Part shown: one piece after another, positions 22,538-34,900 of the stretch
How the letters are laid out: each line of letters starts with the position of its first letter
How positions within the stretch are numbered: position 1 is the first letter of the stretch
Notes under the pieces: generated by a model
Database searches by the model: none
Seen by the model: only the letters and a program-made list of their open reading frames with translations
Told to the model about the DNA's origin: nothing
From: Torreya grandis
Lineage: Eukaryota; Streptophyta; Pinopsida; Cupressales; Taxaceae
DNA length: 64,000 nt
NCBI GenBank assembly: GCA_037957365.1
Contig: JARHVA010000001.1
Span: 14,710,001-14,774,000 of the forward strand
Reading direction: 5' to 3'
Made by a program: the position numbers and the translations under genes

Positions 22538-23704
22538 TGTATGTAATGGAAAATGTAACATAATCTACAAATCAATCTTAGCTCGGAGAAGATAGATCCT
22601 AATTACACTTCCAACTAGGGATAGATTAAATAATGAAGGTCATGACCAATATAGATCTACTAGACCTATCCAAGGGATCTCTTACCACAATAATATCACT
22701 AGGGAGGGTTCCAAAGCCTCTAGTCAAGAAAACTATGCAATAATTCTAACTAGGTCTTATGTTTTCATATTCACTAAACTAATAACAAAAAAAGTCCAAT
22801 CTAGTGTTCACCAAATATTGTGGCACAATCATGAGGGTTAGTAAACATAAAAGTAAACATGAAAAAGAGAATCCTAATTAGGCTATGTATAGGTAAAACC
22901 TTAATGCATGGATAGAGCAATATTTTTCAAAAGCCATTACTTATGCCACTTCTATCTACTAAAGAGAGGAGCAAAGTTAGAGATACTTGGAATATGAACT
23001 TGTTAAGACTAAATCTCTCCCTTGGACAACAGTGATTCACAAAATGTTATTTTAGTTTGTAAGGATCATTAATATAGGATAAATCATTCAAGACTTATCC
23101 AAAATATTAGATTCTTCTCCAAGTAAAAACCCCTAGCTAAGACTCTTCAAGTAGAATGGTGGAAGAAAAGATTGTAAAGAAGTGCAAATGAATAATAATT
23201 CCTACCTACTCTCTAAGAATGGCAAAGTGGATGTGTTTATATGAGCAGATCTAACCCTAAACCCTTTCAAAATTTTTGGTTGACAAGGTTGACCTAGTAT
23301 CATAATTGATAAAAACTAACTAGGTCATGGATTAGGTCAGCCAGGGGATGACCTAGTCCCTAATAAGTTTTTTCAAATTAGAAAAACAAGGTCAATGTGG
23401 GTGACATAGTCTTGTAAACTATCGAAAATGGGTTTAGGTTAGGGAAAGGGCTAATGAAGGTGGTAAATAACTAGAAGAGTATGTATAATTGGATTCAAAG
23501 CTTAGGGGAGTGGTTTTAAGAGATGATTGGATTGATAATAAATGGAAATAAGGGACAACAATATTAAAAAACACCAATGGTCTGCCCACCCATTTCTTGG
23601 TGCACCCCTTAGGGCGTGCACTCAGAGAGATTGAGACTCAATATGTTCCTGCAAGATAAAAAATATCAATAATTGATAAAGTTTAAAAATATTATATGTA
23701 TACA
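22538..23704 (-). repeat. E3 5' LTR
   Basis: This is 1167 bp, TGTATG...GTATACA, collinear with 4938-6105. A possible TATA box reads CTCATATAAACA on the minus strand (23244-23233). E8 carries the same LTR family in inverted orientation. Confidence 0.93.
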
Positions 23705-26700
23705 AATCTTACATAAAACCAAACTTTGTTAATAACTAAAAAATCTAAAGAATCTACTGACTCACTGTAATTAGTACCCTATACTTAGGCTCTGTAGATG
23801 AAAGTGTAATAACTTGCTACTTATTATATAACCAAGTAATAAGTGAATAAGCAAGACAAAATATGTATCTATAAGTGAAACATTTATCATCAAGAGAACT
23901 TGCCCAATCTGAATCATTGTATCCAAACAACTGAGTATAACCCCTAGTTTAATGTAATCTAAAATGAGTAGTGCCTCATAGATATCATAAAATCCTCTTA
24001 GTAGCCTACCAATGATTATCATGAGGGTCATGTGAAAATATAGATACAAGTTCAATTACAAATGAAATATTAGGGTGAGTATGGGTCGAATACATAAGAC
24101 TCCCAACCATCTACCTATACAATGTAGGATCACAAAGTGGATTAGTACAAGAGGAAATGAGAGTCACTTAAAACTAAAAAGGATAATGACTTGGAATGCA
24201 ATCAACCATGCCAAAACACCGAAGAAGATCAAGGGTATACTTCTGCTAACTCAAATAAATCCCTATATCTAATTGTGAAATCTATAAACCAAGGAAGAAA
24301 TGCAGAAGACCAAGATCTATAATGTCAAATTATGATGAAAGTGCTTACTAAATAAACTAAATTTTAGATGATGAGTTGCTTATGAGAAGAAAATCATCAA
24401 CATATAAGACCAAAATAATAATGTCCTCACTAATACATTGAATATTCACTGTGGGACTAGAGTGGTAGTGAAAAAAGCTAGTGGAGAGAATAAATGAATC
24501 CATCTTCTCATTCCAAGCTTGAGGGGCCTATTTGAGATTGTAAAGAAACCTCCTAAGTCAAAAAACAAGATAAGTATTATGAAAAAATACAATAGGCTAC
24601 TCCATATAGATTTATCATGTAAAAAATCACTCTTAACATCCATATGATATACTAGACAACCTTGTGATACAACAAAATAAAGTACAAGGTAAACAAAATA
24701 CAACTTGGCAATAGGCACAAAAGTCTCAAAGTAGTTAATACCTTCAACTTGGGAGAAATGATTTGTAACAAGACATGACTTATAATTGTCAATGGACCCA
24801 TCAATTTCATACTTGGTGTGATAAATCCACTTATACCTAACCAAATTTCTTCTCTTAGGAAAAGTGATCAAATCCCAAGTGTGATTTTTCATCAATAAAG
24901 AATTCTCATCTGTCATTGCTTCATCTAACTCCTATATCCCATGAGCTTGTGAAAAAGATTATGGATCCCCAAAGAATGCCTGACACAAAATTTTAGTACC
25001 TATAAAATGTGCACGATGATGTTGAGTAAGTGGAATATCTTGTATGAATTGTGTTACCTCAAAAATTGTAGTATGAGCCCACCTCGACATAGTGGAAACA
25101 TCAATGTGAATAGGATCCTCATCTTGTATAACCTCCTAAATAATTTCCTAAACTGGATTCTCAAAGAATGAATCCTTGAGAGGAGGTGAGTTATAAAAAG
25201 AAGAAGGCATGAAATAAGATGAAGATTCATGAGATTTGAAATGCTCATCAAACTATACATGTATTTGAAAATGAACATTATGAGTATCGAGATCTAAAAG
25301 ATGATAATATCTCATATCCTCACAATACCCTACAAAAATCAAAGGTTTGTTCTTCTTATAAAATGCTTTCCTTTTCTTCTTTTGTACAAATGCCCAACTA
25401 AGGCTCTCAAAGACTCGAAAAAATGAGACATCAAGCTTGGTTCCAAACCAAGCCTCCTCTAGAGTCATATGCTCAATTTCTTAATGTGGTGTGTGGTTTT
25501 AAATATAGTTAACAAAATTAAATGCCTCTACCCAATAGATAGGTGGCAAATCATGTGAATGCATCATAAAGTTAGCCATCTCCTTCAAAGTTTAGTTAAT
25601 ACTTTATGCTAAGCCATTTTTCTATGGAATATGTGCAATAGAATATTGGTGAAAATACCATGTTTTACAAAATAATTAGAGAACTCTCAACTAAAGTAAT
25701 CCCCCCCACCATCTATACAAAGCTTCTTGATGTAACTCAATGACTATTTCTCGACCAAAGCCTTAAAGAATTTAAAGTGAACAAAGACATCACTCTTGTA
25801 CTTGAGGAAATAAACCCAAGTATGCCTCAAGAATTATTAATGAAAGTAAGTGCATAATTAGCTCCATTGAAATAAGGAGTCAAAAAGACCATCAAATCAC
25901 TTTGCACAAGCTCAAGTGGTGAAGAATCTATCATAGACATGCCCTTAAGAAATAGATCCTGGTGTTGTTTCCCCAATGCATAACCAAGGAAAACTCCATC
26001 AAGACATGAAATTGTAGGAATATCCTCTACCATATTATGAGTGTTTAAATCCATCAAATATCTATAGTTTAGGTGTCCAAATCTCTCATGCCAAAGGTGA
26101 CTCTCATAATTTAAATGAGAAACTAAACACATCCCTATAAGAGGAGTATCACAAAAACCCTCAAAATAGTAAAGTCAAGAACTGTGATCAATAACACCCT
26201 ATGAAATAAGTGTGTGTGGCTCTAATAAATCTTGAACTTTAGTAACTTTTGGTGTGAAAGTCACTATCTTGCCCTAATTAGAATGGCAAATTTGATACAC
26301 TAAAAGTAGATTGGTGGTGATGTCTATAACATATAATGCATCATTGATTTGACCACCATCTAGCTATATGTCACCCTTCTCCTTAACATAAATGAAGGAA
26401 GAATCTCTAACCTCAATGTTGGAAGTAGAACTTGGACTAAGAGATTCAAAGGATTCCTTGGTATAAGTCATATGGTGTGAAGCACCATACTCTAGAACCC
26501 AACTATCTAAAATAGGTAAATGTGATCTCCCAATAATATTAAGTGCTTTCCCATGCTCGTGAGATGGAGAAGGAGTGGAGATAGAAAACTTGTGTTTCCT
26601 AATAACATCCTTTAGGAATTACATTCTTTTGAAACACCTAGACTCTTCATGGCTGGTTCCCCCCACAATAGGAGAAAGATAAGGTAGACTTATTCTTACA

Positions 26701-27437
26701 TTTAGAATATGGTTTGAGTTTAGATGTAGTATTGTTGGGATTAGGTGCATTTTGAGGTGGTGGAGTGTTCTTCTTCTTACCCTTATATTTTCCCTTAGTC
26801 TTAGGATGTGAGGCCACTAATTATTTTTGAGAGGTGGAAGACTTAAGGTGAGATAATTTGGATTCCTCCCTACTAAATTTCTCATAAAAAAACTCTAGAT
26901 ATAGCATTTTGAATGTGGTACCTAAGGCATCCCTACTAGATAAAAATGTAGAAGCAAAGATTTGGACTGGACCACTCAACTTAGACATGATTAAGTACAC
27001 ACACTCTTCATCCTTTTTTCTCATCCACTCCACTTCAACTATGTTAACAAATGATCAAACTTAGTGAGGTATTTTACAATGGAAGTAAACTCATATGGAT
27101 TTAGTGAAGTAAGTTCCACTTTAAGATGCCTTAGTCTCAAGCGATCTGCTTTCGTAAATAAACCCTTTAACTTAGTCTACATTTTGAATGGAGAATCACA
27201 CCCATCAAAATGAAATAAAAGACTGTCATTCACATATCCCCCAATCAAGCCCATACACTCTTCAAACTTACATTAGTGATAATTTTTTTCAAATTTATGT
27301 GTGAACTATGGTTTTTTTTCATTTATTAGGGACCATAATCCTTTGTGCTTTATGATTGTTTCCATTTGAGGTCTCCATGTGTGGTAATTATGTGTAGTCA
27401 AAGGCAAACAATGGTTAACACCAAAAGTAGAATCCAT
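23705..27437 (-). pseudogene. E2 gag-pol, Ty1/copia, degenerate (part right of E3)
   Basis: The minus-strand start ATG is at 27437 (MDSTFGVNH). Gag continues to about 26820, with a decayed zinc knuckle near 26680 (YCGG). The protease at 26520-26469 reads WVLEYGASHHMT, where the family has L-D-S-G-A-S; the catalytic Asp is Glu. The pre-integrase region follows (LWHERFGHLNYRYL, 26090), then the integrase core from PLELVQSDL (25910) and its tail EEAWFGTKLDVSFFRVF (25455). Reverse transcriptase opens at 24916 with NHTWDLITFPK, then FSQVEGINYFETF, HQMDVKS-like HMDVKSDFLH, and LYVDDFLLI at 24416-24390 (catalytic YVDD). RNase H ends at the E3 insertion with LTKFGFM. The frame is broken repeatedly. 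Confidence 0.92.
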
Positions 27438-28990
27438 GCTAAATAATCAATAAATAATTAAAAAAATACAAATGGTGCACAAAATCGACACTGAGACAAC
27501 CCCAAGATAACCCCCTAAAAGTTTGTATTACGAGACACACCGCCATCCCCCCCTCCTCCCCAATTAGGCACTTTATAAAAGTAGTGAATTTTTACAAATT
27601 AATGACACCAATGTATAGAGAATAAAAAACCATGCACTTTAAAATAGTTATGGTTCAAAAGTTATTGGTGTTATGATTTCCTATAAAATGGGTCAAAACA
27701 TTAAAAAACCACTACAAATTAGAATTTGAGACCAAACTGAAAAAGAACATAGTCATCCGACCAGTCATTGGAATTAGAATTCAACCATAGACTAAGAAAC
27801 ATTGACCAATGTAAAAAAATATCCTCTTGGTTAATGCTATGCTTGTGCAAGTGAACTGTGCATCCTCTTGAGGCAAAAAAGATAGCTCAAAAATAAAAAT
27901 AATGAATAAAACTAGTTATTTTGAGAGGAGAAAAAGAATAGTTTACTATTGTTTTTAGTTTAGATCCCTCCAAGGGTCTCAATTCAACATATCTTAAAAT
28001 CCTTTGATCTTTTATTAACACAAAACAAACTCCAACCAAATCACCTTAGCATGGAAACTTACACCCTTTATTGGAGTGAAAACACAATAGAAAAGATAGG
28101 GAAGGACACCTTGGATAGTCAATGTAACATATAATGTTTGGTAGATATGATACAAAAGGGACACTTTTAGATCTGAATTCTCTATGCCTTTGCAATACAA
28201 TTCTTATCTCTTACATAAACAATGCCTCCACACCTCTACAATCTAATGCAGATCTAGAGTCTCTACACCTTTGTAATCTAATGCTTATTTCTATAATCCA
28301 ATGCAGATATGAAGTCTCCATGCCTCAGGTAGATATGAAAGGCACCAAGATTACATAAAATGCCTTATCATAAACATTCCAATACCACAAAAAACAACAC
28401 AGAAGGAAGATAAGTTCCAAGGTTAAAATTTCAACACCAAAACTCCTCCAAACACCTAGCTAAAAGATGTCAATGCTAAACTCTGTAGATCAGATCTCAA
28501 TGCCTTATAAATAAAAAGGGATGCCTGTCTACCAAATCTGAGCAAAGATTCCTTGTTGATAAATGATGCCTCTATTGGTCAACAATTAGAATATAATAAG
28601 GAAGTTCTAATAGAAAACTCCTTACTTTGATAGTAAATGACACTAAACTTAAGATCCAAAACAAAGAAATAGACCATGCATGGAAAGGTGATGTCAAGAT
28701 CACAATAGCACCAAGTTTCTTCTCTAAGATAAAAATAATAATGTAAAAACACCAAGATTGAAGGAGGCAGATCAAAACAAAAACATATCTTGATACATAG
28801 ATCTGAGAGAAGTGCCTAGCTTTGATAAGAAGAAACAAAATCTTCAAAAAAGTCTAATAAAAGACACCAAGATATCCTTGCACACCTCTCTTCTTCACTT
28901 CCTCTCTATGACAAGGGAATAAGTAGTGTCGAGGGAATTAGAATAATTATCTAAAACTTATAAGCCAATGGATGGTTGCAACTTCTTCAA
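27438..28990 (-). other. E2 5' leader
   Basis: This 1.5-kb stretch between primer site and gag has no coding sense that I can support. A degenerate direct repeat built on CAATCTAATGCAGAT and TGAAGTCTCCATGCCT lies at about 28190-28340. Confidence 0.6.
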
Positions 28991-29003
28991 GGCTTTAATA
29001 CCA
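28991..29003 (-). other. E2 primer binding site
   Basis: TGGTATTAAAGCC on the minus strand directly follows the 5' LTR. It is the initiator tRNA-Met site TGGTATCAGAGC with two transitions. Confidence 0.9.
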
Positions 29004-29298
29004 TGTTAAGAATGGTAAAGGCATTCCAACCTAAGAATTCAAAGTGTTAGCAACAAAAAATCACACAAGAGAGCTACAGAGATGATATGAAAAAATAATG
29101 CAAATCATATATTATTTATAATGAAGCATGCTAGTACAATAATAAATCTCTTACATAAATAGGCAAGGTGAAATATTGAACTAGCCTAAGTGGCCAATGT
29201 GGGATAAATCCTCACATAGGATAAACTCACTAGATGACAAAATAATGATCTAATACACTAGAAAACATTAGAAAATGCATGAAATACATACTCTAACA
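29004..29298 (-). repeat. E2 5' LTR
   Basis: This is a 295-bp copy of 4241-4535, flanked on the right by the TSD TTGAA (29299-29303). Confidence 0.95.
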
Positions 29299-29303
29299 TT
29301 GAA

Positions 29304-30650
29304 AACAATGGACTCATGTAAAGGAATAAACAAACTTTGCTTGAAAATATCTTGAAACTCTTTATCTACCATAGAATTAGCCATTTGAACTAACATGGTC
29401 TTGTACCTCAAGACATATTCATTAATAGTTTCATTGGTTCATTATTTGATCTTTACAATTTAGGCATAAGAAACCTTTTTGGTAATCTTAATAGAGGAGA
29501 GTGACAAAAAATGATCTGCAAGAGGTTTGAATGTCTTTACTGATTGAATAGGTAAACCATAAAACCACCTCAAAGAATAAGCCTCAAGGCTCCTTGGAAA
29601 TAATTTGGTCAAAATTTTATCATTAGAGACATAATCAAGGCATGCCACAAATAAGGATCAAAGATGTTATTTAAGGTTACCCTTTCCATCATAACATGTG
29701 ACTTTAGGTGTAGCAAAACTATTTGGTAGGGGGTGAAAATATATTTATAGTGCAAGAGGATTATACAACACCTCTTGTGAATCAATACTAGAAGGTGATT
29801 TCATAGTTTTTTTTTCAATATTGTTAACCTTAGTTTGTAAAAGTTTCATAGTTTGGACAAGAGGTTGTACCTCTTGGTATTTTAGGTTGGATATTTGAGA
29901 ATTCACCAAAGGAGGTGTACACATAGATTGGATAGATATGGGCATTGAAATCAGTAATTGGGTTGAAGCATTTTAGTGTCCCATGTAAGATGTGGCAATA
30001 GTAGTTTTAAGGAACAAAGGTTAAAATACATATCCTATGCCCCATTAAGAGTATGTAGCATCAATGTGCTCAAGGGAAGGGTTGTTGGTATATGGGGATG
30101 ACCCATAACTCTGATATCATTATCAATAGATGAAACTAATTTTGCATATATAGGGACCATTTCAAATAATTTGGACTTATTATTAGTCCAAATCCATGAA
30201 AAATATTAAAAATAAGTCTAAATTATTTGAAACTTTTCAATTATGAATTCTCTCTAATGTAATACACAAGGAATATATCCAAATTATTATCATACTCATA
30301 GTCTAGTTTATTTATAATATAGGAAAATTAATCTTTTTATAACATTATCTCCTATTCAGTTTGGGGGCATAAGTCCAAATTATTTGAAACATTCCTTATA
30401 TACTTTTTAATTTTTTTAGTTTTTAATACATTTATTAATATTTCATCAAGATCTTTAGGGTTTTGATGAATATTCTCATGAAATAATTCACTTGCTCGTG
30501 ATATATTTACTCATGTTCACTAGTTTCATTAGACTCATGGTTTTCATTATCATAATCTTCTTCTATGATAACCTAATAAATATGTTTTTCATTCTCAATA
30601 TTTTTATCATCATGCACCATAGAATTAGGCCCTTCATTATTTTGAGACAT
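29304..30650 (-). pseudogene. E1 gag, N-terminal and central part
   Basis: A plausible start is ATG at 30650 (MSQNNEGPNS). The central gag domain is clear on the minus strand at 29700-29470: TPKVTCYDGKGNLK, then FVACLDYVSNDKILTKLFPR, SLEAYSLRWFYGLPIQSV and FKPLADHFLS. This is the Retrotrans_gag family pattern with the conserved W-F/Y-LP. Between 30600 and 29950 the frame is broken by many stops. E2 interrupts the downstream part; gag resumes at 4240. Confidence 0.8.
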
Positions 30651-30823
30651 CTTAGGTGGTAAGATAAGAAGCTCAATGTGCTCAATAAGCACACTTCCCA
30701 ATCTATGGCTATACCTAATATACATACAAAATATTATAAGTAGGAAATGAAAAATTACAAAAATAAGAAACCCTAGATGACTAAAAACCCTAGGAATCAT
30801 AATTTTTTTCATTCATGTAGATT

Positions 30824-30833
30824 GGGTTCACCA
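30824..30833 (-). other. E1 primer binding site
   Basis: TGGTGAACCC on the minus strand lies 2 bases from the 5' LTR start at 30836. It matches the first ten bases of the E3 site. Confidence 0.7.
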
Positions 30834-30835
30834 AA

Positions 30836-32119
30836 TGTTTAACCCTAAAATCTAGATTAGGGAATCTAGGGTTAAATGGGTGGAGATAACATAAGGCATA
30901 GGGGTGATAAAATATCTCTATAGTAGGCAAATTAATTAAAAAGATTAGATAAAACATATACTATATTTATTATGTTGAGATATGATAAAAATGAAAAGTA
31001 TATCTATGCTAGATATTACAATGATACTAAAAACAAGATACTTAACTAGTTTTGATGCTAACATAGATCTAGATTCTAGAATAGGTAGAAAGTAAACTGG
31101 ATATGGATTTTGGATTAGTTACCATATTATATAAATTGTACCTATATAGTTACAAACACTTGTTTGACTTGGGATGGTTTCATCGATGCTTTTGTCTAGA
31201 TTGGATGTAGGTTCCAGTATGAAATACCTACTAAAAATAGATGCGACCACCTAGATTCTTCTAAGTTCTGTGTCTCCTTCGCTCTGGTGCATTTAGATCT
31301 AAGTCATGGACTTATCACTCCTTATCAAATGATAAAACCTTAGTTATTCATATTCATAGTAGATGTGGTAAAATTGGGTTAGTGGGCACATGGTGTTGAT
31401 CTTCCCAAAAGACCCCTCCATTAATGAGTGTTGCCTACATAGCCAATACTCTAAAGAGGGACTTATACTTCTATAGTTCTCCTTTACATGTTGGCTTGTG
31501 TGTGAATCATGAAATGTGTGATAAGAAACTACAATAATGATCTAGCTTGTAACCTAGAAAATGTGACTCATGGGATGTTCCTTTAGTACTTCATACCTGT
31601 ATATGTGTTGTCCCTATGACTAATATGGAAATAGGGAAAAATAGGGAAACTTTTCTCACTTGAGTGTTGTATTGAATTCCTTTGGTAAGCTTCCTTGTGA
31701 GTTGTTGGTCTATTTTAGGTGATGAATTAATGAGGACTGATATTATATTTATACCAATCCCTATCATATTGGATGACTTTAGGGCACTGGACACTTATTT
31801 AAGATTAGGACACTAGGGTCGATGTAGGTGTCTAACTGAGACACAAGTGTTTGAGAAATAAAAGAGTAGGTACAAGTCCAAAACTTGTAGATATGGAATA
31901 TAAGAAGGGTTGAAATATTATAGGCAATATATAAGGCTTAGGTCATCAAAATGACATTAGTCAAATTAAGAGATAAGTAATTTGTCATAGAGAGATAGTG
32001 TATCTAAGCCTTTCAACAACAAAAAAGGTCTAGAAGATGAAGGTACATCCGTGATATGTATGTGCTAAGTGTACATGATTGAGGTGATATATAATTTTAA
32101 AATAATGTGTATAGTTTCA
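30836..32119 (-). repeat. E1 5' LTR
   Basis: About 1284 bp, plus-strand TGTTTAACCC...AGTTTCA. Its second half matches 1-671 of the window. The flank to the right (32120 on) is gag of another element, which fixes this end well. The start is set by the primer site. Confidence 0.75.
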
Positions 32120-33366
32120 TAATACATGATAAAGCTAATTAAAGTATTCATATGTGTTAAACATGACTTTTTCCTTCAATGTAGAACATAAACTATTTGA
32201 GAATATATTTTGAAGCTCACTATCATAATTTTGTGTCACATTTTTGTAAACATCATTTTAAGTTTAATCATATAATCAACTAGACATTCATTAGGGCCTT
32301 GTTTGAGTTGAGGAATTTGAGAAAACATGACATTTTTACTAATGTTTATAATAAATTGTGATTAGTATGTCACCCAAATCATTGAATTTATGAATAAAAC
32401 CTACACATATCGTGTAAAACCAATATAAGGAATACCAAGTGAGACTTATAGGAAACATCCTGGTCATAAGTAAATTAACATGATGAAAACCAAAGCAAGA
32501 TGCAAAATAACCTTTAGTATGATGTGAGGGATCCCTATTTCCAATATATAATGTAAACTTAGGCACTTTAAATGAAGGAAAAAAGGGGTGAACAATAACT
32601 TTCATAGCCAAAGGGTTATGTATTATATCATAAGATTAAATTACATGCTTAGTTTTGTTAGATGTTTTAGATAATTGGGAAAGATGTAATTACATATCAT
32701 CAATTTGTTTTTGTACTATAGGATCTATAAAAGTACCATTAGGTGTATGCTTAACATTGGTATATGTGTATGTAGGAATTGATGCCTTATTGTGATTAAC
32801 ATTAGTTGTAATGGAGGAATGATTGGTATTTTGATTATGTCTAAGACCAAGGTATATAATATGAGAATGTGATCATGGAATCACATTGGTCATTTATTGG
32901 TATTAGGAGGAATGATAGAAGCCTTAATATATATAGGAATAAAATGATTCACTTGAGAAGGTGGTGTAGCACTAGGCGGAGGATAAAAAGTATTAATAAA
33001 AACATAAGAATCACTAGCCTCACCACCTAATGTAGTAGAGCCTCTAAGAAACAGAGTAGTATCATGTAATGGATGTATAGTGTTACACTCAGGCAAATCA
33101 TCCTTATTACTAATTCTTTGTTTCACAACTTTAAACTTGTAAAATCAGTGTTCTAAACATTTAATATGTTATTTTATTGTAGACTTAAAATTGGCAATGG
33201 TAACAACTCTATGTTGATTGATATCATTAACAAAATGAGTATCATCAAAAATATTTTGGTCACTATTGTCATCAAAAGGAGGAAGATAAGGTGTTCCATC
33301 GGTAATAAATATGCCATCGAGACCAATGTCAAACATAGAAGGAGGAATATCACTAGAAGTGGCCAT
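32120..33366 (-). pseudogene. E5 gag, Ty3/gypsy, truncated by E1
   Basis: The minus-strand start ATG is at 33366 (MATSSDIPPSMFDIG), followed by an acidic stretch and a proline-rich segment near 33000. The gag domain is at 32600-32340: FPSFKVPKFTLYIGNRDPSH, then GYFASCFGFHHVNLLMTRMF, the typical 'FASC..' block. It is cut at 32119 by the E1 LTR; the remainder would lie left of the window. Several stops are present. Confidence 0.8.
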
Positions 33367-33643
33367 GATCAATGTAATAAGCCAACAAAGACAAAGTGAA
33401 AATCTAAAATTTAGATTTAAAAATGAAGACGATCAAACCCTATTAAAACCTTGAAATAAATATATGCTCAAGGAACAAACGTGTAAGTAAAAAATTATAA
33501 AAAAATGGATGTAATCCAAAAAAAGAGGTGGTTAATAAAGATATGGTCTAATAAAATTGTGTAAAAATAGAAATAAATCCCAAAAGCTGAAGGGGAATCC
33601 TCAAAATATATAGGCATTCTAAGGTCAGAGGTGTTCACCAAAA
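33367..33643 (-). other. E5 leader and primer binding site
   Basis: This is a short leader. At 33640-33630 the minus strand reads TGGTGAACACC, a variant of the E1/E3 primer site, 3 bases from a TGT that starts the LTR. Confidence 0.6.
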
Positions 33644-34900
33644 TGTGACACAATTTTAGAATTACACTAATAAAATGATAAAACTATTATATAACAATAA
33701 AATCAGATCTATTACAGAGAATAAAATTAGTAAATAAGCATGGTTGAAATTTATTTGATAAGCAATGGACAATACAAAAATAAAAAGAGATGAAATAGTC
33801 ACACCTTGAAATAATTATATAATTTTAGAAGTGCAACCTTGATCTAGAAGGAATGAATGAGATTTATGTGAAATATGGACTATTCACTATGCAAGAACAT
33901 ATTTGGTGCCTACTACCTGACTGCACATTTTACCCAGGTTAAATTCAGTGTTGTGCTTTTAGGATCAATAAATGTGTATTTTTCACCATTCTAGATTATG
34001 GATTTTCTATGTGGTTCACCTATTGATGTCATACAATCATATATTACCACTTCTCTAAATTGATGGGGAAAATGTCTAAAATGATGTCTTCTTTATTTTT
34101 AACCTAAGTTGATAACACATATGCAAAGGATAAGGGATAGAAATATTCAGGTTGGGAAACCTCAAGGGATTTGAAACTACTTATCTTGTATGCTAGAATC
34201 AAACACCACATATTTATTATGAAAATTAATTAGAATTTGGAGCAAGGTTTTTAGCCTTCTCTTCCCTAAAAGGGATGATGTAACTACATAAACATCTACC
34301 TAACCCTATTTTGGTACAAGTAGATAATGCCACAATAAATTAAATAAGATTTATAGTATTGAGAAGCAAATTATCAATATGTATGCAAATTGAAGGATTT
34401 AACTTAATTTGGAGAGACAAACATAGGATATGCTTATAGGATTCATGTCTAACAATTACCTCATAATTCTTGGTAAATGACTTAGGAATGATTTGTATAT
34501 AAATAACTCCTTAGGACATGATATGTGCAATGGTATACCATATGAAATAGTGATATGTGAAATAAGAGGTGCAATAAATCATGTCAAGGTAGAAGTACCC
34601 ATAAAAACAAAGGGGACATATTCAATAGCCTGTTGAATCTATAAGGAGGCAAATTCAATAGTATACTTATGGCCAACAAATCCATCCCAGGAGATAAAAA
34701 TGACCAAGAAGGGTGAAAACACCTCAAAAGTATGAAAATAAGGCTCAAAATATAAAATGGATGAATATTAAGGACATATAGAAGGCATAAGGCCACATAG
34801 AGAATAGGGTTGGGTAGGAAAATGTCCTCAAAATAGTCAAATATAGACAAGAGGACCACGTGTGCAAAAATAGGTACAAGATGCTATGGTAAAGGAGTTG
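33644..34900 (-). repeat. E5 5' LTR (right end uncertain)
   Basis: It starts at 33644 (plus: TGTGACACAATT) by its distance from the primer site. The matching 3' LTR is outside the window, so the right end is an estimate. No coding sense is supported within it. Confidence 0.45.

Larger units (their letters stand above)
4938..23704 (-). mobile_element. E3: Ty3/gypsy LTR retrotransposon (Tat-like), interrupted by E4
   Basis: The LTRs are 1168 and 1167 bp (4938-6105, 22538-23704), both TGTATG...GTATACA. The TSD is AATCC on the left (4933-4937) and AATCT on the right (23705-23709), one mismatch. Minus-strand order: 5' LTR, primer site TGGTGAACCCAACA (22534-22521), a 1.7-kb leader, gag from 20802, protease, reverse transcriptase, RNase H, integrase ending at 13841, a long 3' region, purine-rich GAGTGGGGCATA, 3' LTR. 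Without E4 it is about 13.4 kb. Domain order (integrase after RNase H) is gypsy. The RT wording and lack of a chromodomain suggest the Tat group. It disrupts the RNase H of E2. Confidence 0.92.
4241..29298 (-). mobile_element. E2: Ty1/copia LTR retrotransposon, interrupted by E3
   Basis: LTRs of 295 bp (4241-4535 and 29004-29298) both begin TGTTA and end TAACA. The TSD TTGAA is perfect on both sides (4236-4240, 29299-29303). On the minus strand the order is 5' LTR, primer site TGGTATTAAAGCC (29003-28991), a 1.5-kb leader, gag from 27437, protease, integrase, reverse transcriptase, RNase H, purine tract, 3' LTR. Removing E3 (18.8 kb) leaves about 6.3 kb, a normal copia length. The coding region has many stops and frameshifts. 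It lies in the gag of E1. Confidence 0.93.
1..32119 (-). mobile_element. E1: Ty3/gypsy-like gag-protease LTR retrotransposon, outer shell of the left nest
   Basis: The two ends are related. Bases 1-671 match 31498-32119 over their whole length, with the same order of words such as GGTACATCC and GATGTGATATATAATTT, so they are the 3' and 5' LTRs of one minus-strand element. The left LTR starts before the window. The internal part, once E2 is removed, is about 5 kb: primer site at 30825-30833, gag from about 30650, a zinc-finger-like region near 3840, protease at 3100-3568, then about 2.4 kb without coding sense. I see no reverse transcriptase, RNase H or integrase, so this is a non-autonomous or deleted copy. 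Its right LTR ends in the gag of E5. The TSD cannot be checked because the left end is outside. Confidence 0.75.

Noticed and set aside
34584..34859. 91-codon hydrophobic frame on the minus strand
   Set aside because: It is in the presumed E5 LTR, is rich in Leu/Ile/Phe as expected from AT-rich sequence, and matches no gag or pol motif.
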